From positions 1 to 7,113 of the forward strand of contig JAEZVB010000021.1 of NCBI GenBank assembly GCA_023443285.1: DNA of 7,113 nucleotides, read 5' to 3'. The number at the start of each line of letters is the position of its first letter. Within the stretch, counting starts at the first letter, position 1. The notes under the pieces were generated by a model that saw only the letters and a list, made by a program, of their open reading frames with translations, did no database searches and was not told the origin of the DNA. A program made the position numbers and the translations under genes. This DNA is from Bacillota bacterium (lineage in GTDB: Bacteria; Bacillota; Negativicutes; Sporomusales; Sporomusaceae). Shown here one piece after another: positions 5,301 through 7,113 of the stretch.

Positions 5301-7113
5301 CGGTATGATTGCGCCTAAGACAGCAGGCCCATACGTTATTTTTGTACGGTCAAAGGACGGCAAAGTACTCAGCCAGTCTCACGCTGCTGTTACAGTGCGA
5401 GACATGACACCTGCAGATATTCCTAAAAACGGCCTTGACTTATGGTTAAAAGCCGATGAGGGAGTGCAGACAGATGACAAAGGTAACGTGACTGGATGGA
5501 CAAATATGGGAGGCATCAGTGCGAAACTTATCCCGGCAGATGTCACCAACGTTAGCACTAGCAACGGTGATAAACTTGGACAACCAACCGGAAATCCAAC
5601 AATAAAGAATGATACGTACGATTATGTAAATTTTGAGGCGATGTCAAGACCACTAAAAGCTGCAGGCTTTAAGGATTATAACGGCAAGACGCAGATGACG
5701 ATATTCACGCTGCTTAGCCCAACAAACACAGCCAACAATTCCAGCGACCAAAATGGTGTTGTTTACTTCGGCTTGAACGAGACTAACGGAACTTGGGTTA
5801 AAAACGACGATTGGAGCGGTATTAATCTGGGTGTAGGAACAGACAGAGTTAACCTTCGCTTTGGTAACGCAGTTGCATGGTCGGGGGGAGGGTCATCTTT
5901 TGGTGGACAAAACATTACGGGTCTGACCAGCGTTAGAGCGCAGCTAGACGGAGCTAATAGAGCTGTTTATGTTAATAACAAATCCATTGGCAGTGATATC
6001 AACTCTACGGCTCTTAAAGGGAACAGATCTGATCTGAGCATAGGTTTCTCAATGGCGTCAGTAACTCCTTCCCGTTTCCTTGGTAGAGTGGCACAGGTTC
6101 TCATTTACGACAGGGTGCTGACAGCTGATGAAATTGCTAAGGTAGAAGCATATTTTACTAAGTACAAAGCTGGTAATGGTGGAGTTGCAAACGCAGTTGT
6201 ACCGACTGTCGATAAAACTCTGCTAAACGCCTTGATTAAGAACGTCAGTAATCAGGACCAAGAGATTTATACAACTGATTCATGGAGCGCTTTTGCAAGT
6301 GCCTTAAGTGCAGCACAAACTGCTTCCTCGAATACTAAGATTGGTCAAGAAGCAGCAGATAATTCATATGTCGCTTTGCGTGACGCGTTCAAAGCGCTTA
6401 CTGTAAAGCCTAGCGGCATTGGAACCGCAAAATACGGTACGCCTACACTCGGTGGAGACAACCTCGACCCACTCTGGGCTACGACAGACACGATGCCGAA
6501 CATGAAGCATCTGACAATGAAAGATGGTCCTACGAGTGGTACTACTAAAGTGTTGTGGGACGATAAGAACCTGTATGTGCTGGCACGTGTAAAAGACCCT
6601 GTGCTCAACACAGGCAGCAGCAACGTGTGGGAGCAGGATTCAATAGAAATTTTTGTGGATGAGACCAACAGTAAAGCAACTAAATACGGCGATGGTATGG
6701 GACAATACCGTATAAACTATAAAAATGTACAAAGTATTAGTCCAGACAAATATAAGACCGGTGTTGAGTCTTTTGCCAAAGTTGTGGATGGTGGTTATTA
6801 CATTGAAACAAAGATTCCATTTAAGATTGTGACTCCTAAGGCTGATCAAAAAATTGGATTTGATTTGCAGATCAATGACGCGGGAGCAAACAATAACCGT
6901 CAAGACGTAATAATGTGGAACGACGAGTCAGGACAATCCTATACTAACGGTTCAAAATGGGGTGTGCTTACACTTGTAAAGAAGACAACACCTCCAGCTG
7001 GTGATAATACTACTACACCTACACCAACACCTACGACAACTGGCAATGTTGTAGTTAAAGACGGAGTGGTCACAGCACAGCCAAAGGTTGAAAAAGGCGT
7101 GGCAAGCGTAGAA
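2254..7113 (+). CDS. Large secreted multi-domain carbohydrate-active protein (beta-helix, LamG, FIVAR, CBM9), 3' end outside window
   Basis: The frame gives 1620 codons without a stop and continues past the edge. Domains in order are: signal peptide 1-30; right-handed parallel beta-helix about 37-800, resembling GH141-type enzymes; Ig-like module about 806-890; a second small module with an LNGKSVADGYEIS motif, about 892-960; a copy of the first Ig-like module about 967-1051; LamG-like jelly roll 1060-1305; FIVAR helical bundle about 1320-1384; CBM9 1388-1576; and a Thr/Pro linker 1578-1597. The last residues (VVVKDGVVTAQP, then KVEKGVASVE) resemble the spacer before SLH domains in clostridial surface proteins. 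Export by Sec and attachment to the cell wall are inferred, as is a role in binding and cleaving plant cell-wall polysaccharide. Catalytic residues cannot be assigned from sequence alone, so a purely binding or lyase role remains possible. The gene has its own strong ribosome site, no clear promoter close by, and no intact neighbour in the window. Confidence 0.96.
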   Translation, partial: MRARKRALSWIVTVIMVITMLPLPQATVMADSATATTIYVATNGDDAAGDGTEVKPYKTIAKAKEVVRTLPKTGGDIVVQIADGFYPNDETLVFDKDDSGSNDCTIRYEAAPGAKPVISGGEMLAKGVWTEAAGLTQAGSLKVYKTTLNRSEKLRAIYVNDKRANMTVSPTITSGNRTTTGVPTVSFDGTNNPWAWQNGSEIKGAIVFGTGSGLTPNTKNPQNIEAESLGGARWARPFVCFASAEKAPEASKMTDGTMLRFQMPYAAISQSLGNNTQYNPNNDQVIRNAFEFLNKRGDFYFDQAESTLYYIPLEGEDINTADVVIPKLETVVDIRGIPVGDRLSPVANSDDGRVKNITFNGLTFAHTDYKLYELTGTYKFSDKTGPETTSSRGFASVQGCIVNKVYFPSYINWHETFYRGYDIPPAAVMVNAARNIKVLNGEIGFTGFNGVHLENDVKDCEVTGNYIVDTLSSGVVVGHPQHIYENDKKDINESSDAGIKSWSGIDKEKYQAGTEAVPTNINITNNFLYRNCYGFPGANSFTSFYTTNMNVLHNYIYDSTYGAMSIGWGWCEYDGFGYTAQGTNKTGGPYAGTSEDSKARSSEISTTSRNNHINYNRVEECCTLVNDSGAIYSLGRQGDPGDSPDGGTWDTVNNLTSSPVTDSKSNWYPDNWKNYTEMNYNFLDPNRTNRPQSSNNWTNGFHPDEGSTFIKMNYNVVQSKLSYAPGRSRLFEFNNWKGKSDMTAIGGYVDGDNDQNGGPRITANNYKSVDRIWPIAGNKIVLDSGLTDEYTHMIPKSLIDDTEYELASNVVMGKGETLNRRGLLKAEDTVWLAPAGTTVFTEGTNMTKAAGNAKTINAPSVAGEYKLYIVYGDGVTPIATSKYTAYVDTSASAVNVEDGKTYEVSAVRPLKLTLGEGYTYTLNGKSVADGYEISTEGSWTLVLGTQTQPNFKTIKFTTIVSEANKLLPANISVAPGGTVRFAYDLNDATKEIWLSSSSDGNFIESEKETKTTGDKLGMIAPKTAGPYVIFVRSKDGKVLSQSHAAVTVRDMTPADIPKNGLDLWLKADEGVQTDDKGNVTGWTNMGGISAKLIPADVTNVSTSNGDKLGQPTGNPTIKNDTYDYVNFEAMSRPLKAAGFKDYNGKTQMTIFTLLSPTNTANNSSDQNGVVYFGLNETNGTWVKNDDWSGINLGVGTDRVNLRFGNAVAWSGGGSSFGGQNITGLTSVRAQLDGANRAVYVNNKSIGSDINSTALKGNRSDLSIGFSMASVTPSRFLGRVAQVLIYDRVLTADEIAKVEAYFTKYKAGNGGVANAVVPTVDKTLLNALIKNVSNQDQEIYTTDSWSAFASALSAAQTASSNTKIGQEAADNSYVALRDAFKALTVKPSGIGTAKYGTPTLGGDNLDPLWATTDTMPNMKHLTMKDGPTSGTTKVLWDDKNLYVLARVKDPVLNTGSSNVWEQDSIEIFVDETNSKATKYGDGMGQYRINYKNVQSISPDKYKTGVESFAKVVDGGYYIETKIPFKIVTPKADQKIGFDLQINDAGANNNRQDVIMWNDESGQSYTNGSKWGVLTLVKKTTPPAGDNTTTPTPTPTTTGNVVVKDGVVTAQPKVEKGVASVE
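2362..4653 (+). other. Right-handed parallel beta-helix domain, GH141-like (residues ~37-800)
   Basis: The opening IYVATNGDDAAGDGTEVKPY and the following KTIAKAKEVVRTLPKTGGDI are the classic entry to secreted beta-helix enzymes. They are followed by AAPGAKPVISGGE, LRAIYVNDKRA and FEFLNKRGDFYFDQAESTLY, an order typical of GH141-like proteins. Successive helix rungs are visible at residues 355-366 (KNITFNGLTFAH), 434-455, 458-478, 519-537, 547-567 (NVLHNYIYDSTYGAMSIGWG) and 609-635 (ending NDSGAIYSLG), with further NYN/NNY rungs to about 768. Known GH141 members include alpha-L-fucosidase and xylanase activities. Asp627 in NDSGAIY lies in a commonly conserved position, but a catalytic role is only a guess. 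The GH141 assignment is from pattern memory; the beta-helix fold itself is firm. Confidence 0.75.
4669..4923 (+). repeat. Ig-like module, copy 1 (residues ~806-890)
   Basis: This beta-sandwich-like segment contains VWLAPAGTT and INAPSVAGEYKLYIVYGDG, ending AYVD. It aligns without gaps, at a constant offset of 162 residues, to copy 2 from VWL (830-832) through Asp888. Upstream of that, one gap suffices (GKGET against APGGT). It probably works as a rigid spacer between the beta-helix and the later modules. Confidence 0.65.
4927..5133 (+). other. Small beta-rich module between the Ig-like copies (residues ~892-960)
   Basis: VNVEDGKTYEVSAVRPLKLT leads to YTLNGKSVADGYEISTEGSW and TLVLGTQ. The LNGK..(7)..IS.EG.(Y/W)TL pattern is seen in bacterial Ig-like repeats of surface proteins. 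It is unlike the flanking copies and is probably a spacer or adhesion module. Confidence 0.5.
5152..5406 (+). repeat. Ig-like module, copy 2 (residues ~967-1051)
   Basis: This segment contains ISVAPGGTVRFAYDL, IWLSSSSDG and IAPKTAGPYVIFVRSKDG, ending AVTVRD. It shares W, L, AP, AG, Y, DG and terminal Asp positions with copy 1 at an exact 162-residue offset. Divergence is high, so the duplication is old or the two modules were acquired separately from one family. Confidence 0.65.
5431..6168 (+). other. LamG-like concanavalin jelly-roll domain (residues ~1060-1305)
   Basis: It starts GLDLWLKADEGVQTDDKGNV, then TGWTNMGG, the standard entry of LamG-like domains in secreted bacterial proteins. 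It closes with the equally standard FLGRVAQVLIYDRVLTADEI, followed by an amphipathic EAYFTKYKAG helix. Length (about 245 residues) fits the family. The likely role is glycan binding or a structural one. Confidence 0.85.
6211..6405 (+). other. FIVAR-like three-helix domain (residues ~1320-1384)
   Basis: DKTLLNALIKNVSNQD, then YTTDSWSAFASALSAAQTAS and AADNSYVALRDAFKAL match the FIVAR pattern. That pattern is a first helix, Y..(D/S)SW..(L/F)..AL..A, then a third helix with L..A...L. FIVAR modules occur in cell-surface proteins, where they act as spacers and sometimes bind sugars. Confidence 0.8.
6415..6981 (+). other. Carbohydrate-binding module family 9 (residues ~1388-1576)
   Basis: Recognisable blocks include LDPLWATTDTM, VLWDDKNLYVLARVKDP (1433-1449), VWEQDSIEIFVDE (1458-1470), GYYIETKIPF, IGFDLQINDAG and the closing SKWGVLTL (1568-1575). 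Trp1435, Trp1459, Trp1555 and Trp1569 are aromatic candidates for sugar contact or core packing. CBM9 is typical of large clostridial xylanases and surface proteins, and some CBM9 members bind xylan or cellulose chain ends. Confidence 0.88.
6985..7044 (+). repeat. Thr/Pro-rich linker (residues ~1578-1597)
   Basis: TTPPAGDNTTTPTPTPTTTG is a flexible, probably O-glycosylated linker like those between binding modules and cell-wall anchors. The underlying DNA is a low-complexity ACA/CCT run, prone to slippage. The following residues (VVVKDGVVTAQP, then KVEKGVASVE) suggest a pre-SLH spacer. Confidence 0.85.

Noticed and set aside
2724..6903. Many minus-strand reading frames of 60-160 codons under the large gene
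   Set aside because: They are antisense shadows of a continuous 1620-codon plus-strand gene with a strong ribosome site and clear domains. None shows a family signature.
1..7113. CRISPR array, tRNA, rRNA or riboswitch
   Set aside because: No regularly spaced repeats, cloverleaf, rRNA blocks or known aptamer cores were seen on either strand. The two CGAATTTTG copies are too few and too close to be an array.

Overview
The window looks like part of the chromosome of a low-GC anaerobic Firmicute, most likely a plant-polysaccharide-degrading member of the Clostridia. This rests on three things: very AT-rich spacers with strong AAAGGAGG-type ribosome sites; decayed IS481- and IS3-type transposases and a bacterial group II intron of kinds common in that class; and a very large secreted, multi-domain carbohydrate-active protein. 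The genus is not determinable from the sequence alone.

Left part (1-955): the 3' end of a group II intron (domains V and VI, sense on +) abuts at about 125/126 a broken IS481-family transposase that runs on the minus strand (126-899). The intron therefore sits antisense inside the transposase gene. That gene also carries two +1 frameshifts and a nonsense codon, so it is dead several times over.

Middle (956-2253): about 1.3 kb of AT-rich DNA without an intact gene. It holds a long terminator-like hairpin (1066-1110), an isolated extended -10 promoter overlapped by two CGAATTTTG repeats 20 bp apart, a degraded IS3/IS150-type OrfA (1299-1522, minus), a second terminator-like hairpin (1822-1843), a short relic reading frame (2053-2196) and a perfect small hairpin just before the next gene.

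Right part (2254-7113): one open reading frame of 1620 codons, still open at the window edge. It encodes a signal peptide, a right-handed parallel beta-helix resembling GH141-type enzymes, a duplicated Ig-like module flanking a different small module, a LamG-like jelly roll, a FIVAR helical bundle, a CBM9 carbohydrate-binding module and a Thr/Pro linker. The final residues look like the start of the spacer that usually precedes S-layer homology (SLH) domains. The inferred product is a cell-surface enzyme that binds and probably cleaves plant cell-wall polysaccharide. The gene is visibly less AT-rich than the spacer upstream. It appears to be the only functional protein-coding gene in the window, lying next to a graveyard of mobile elements.
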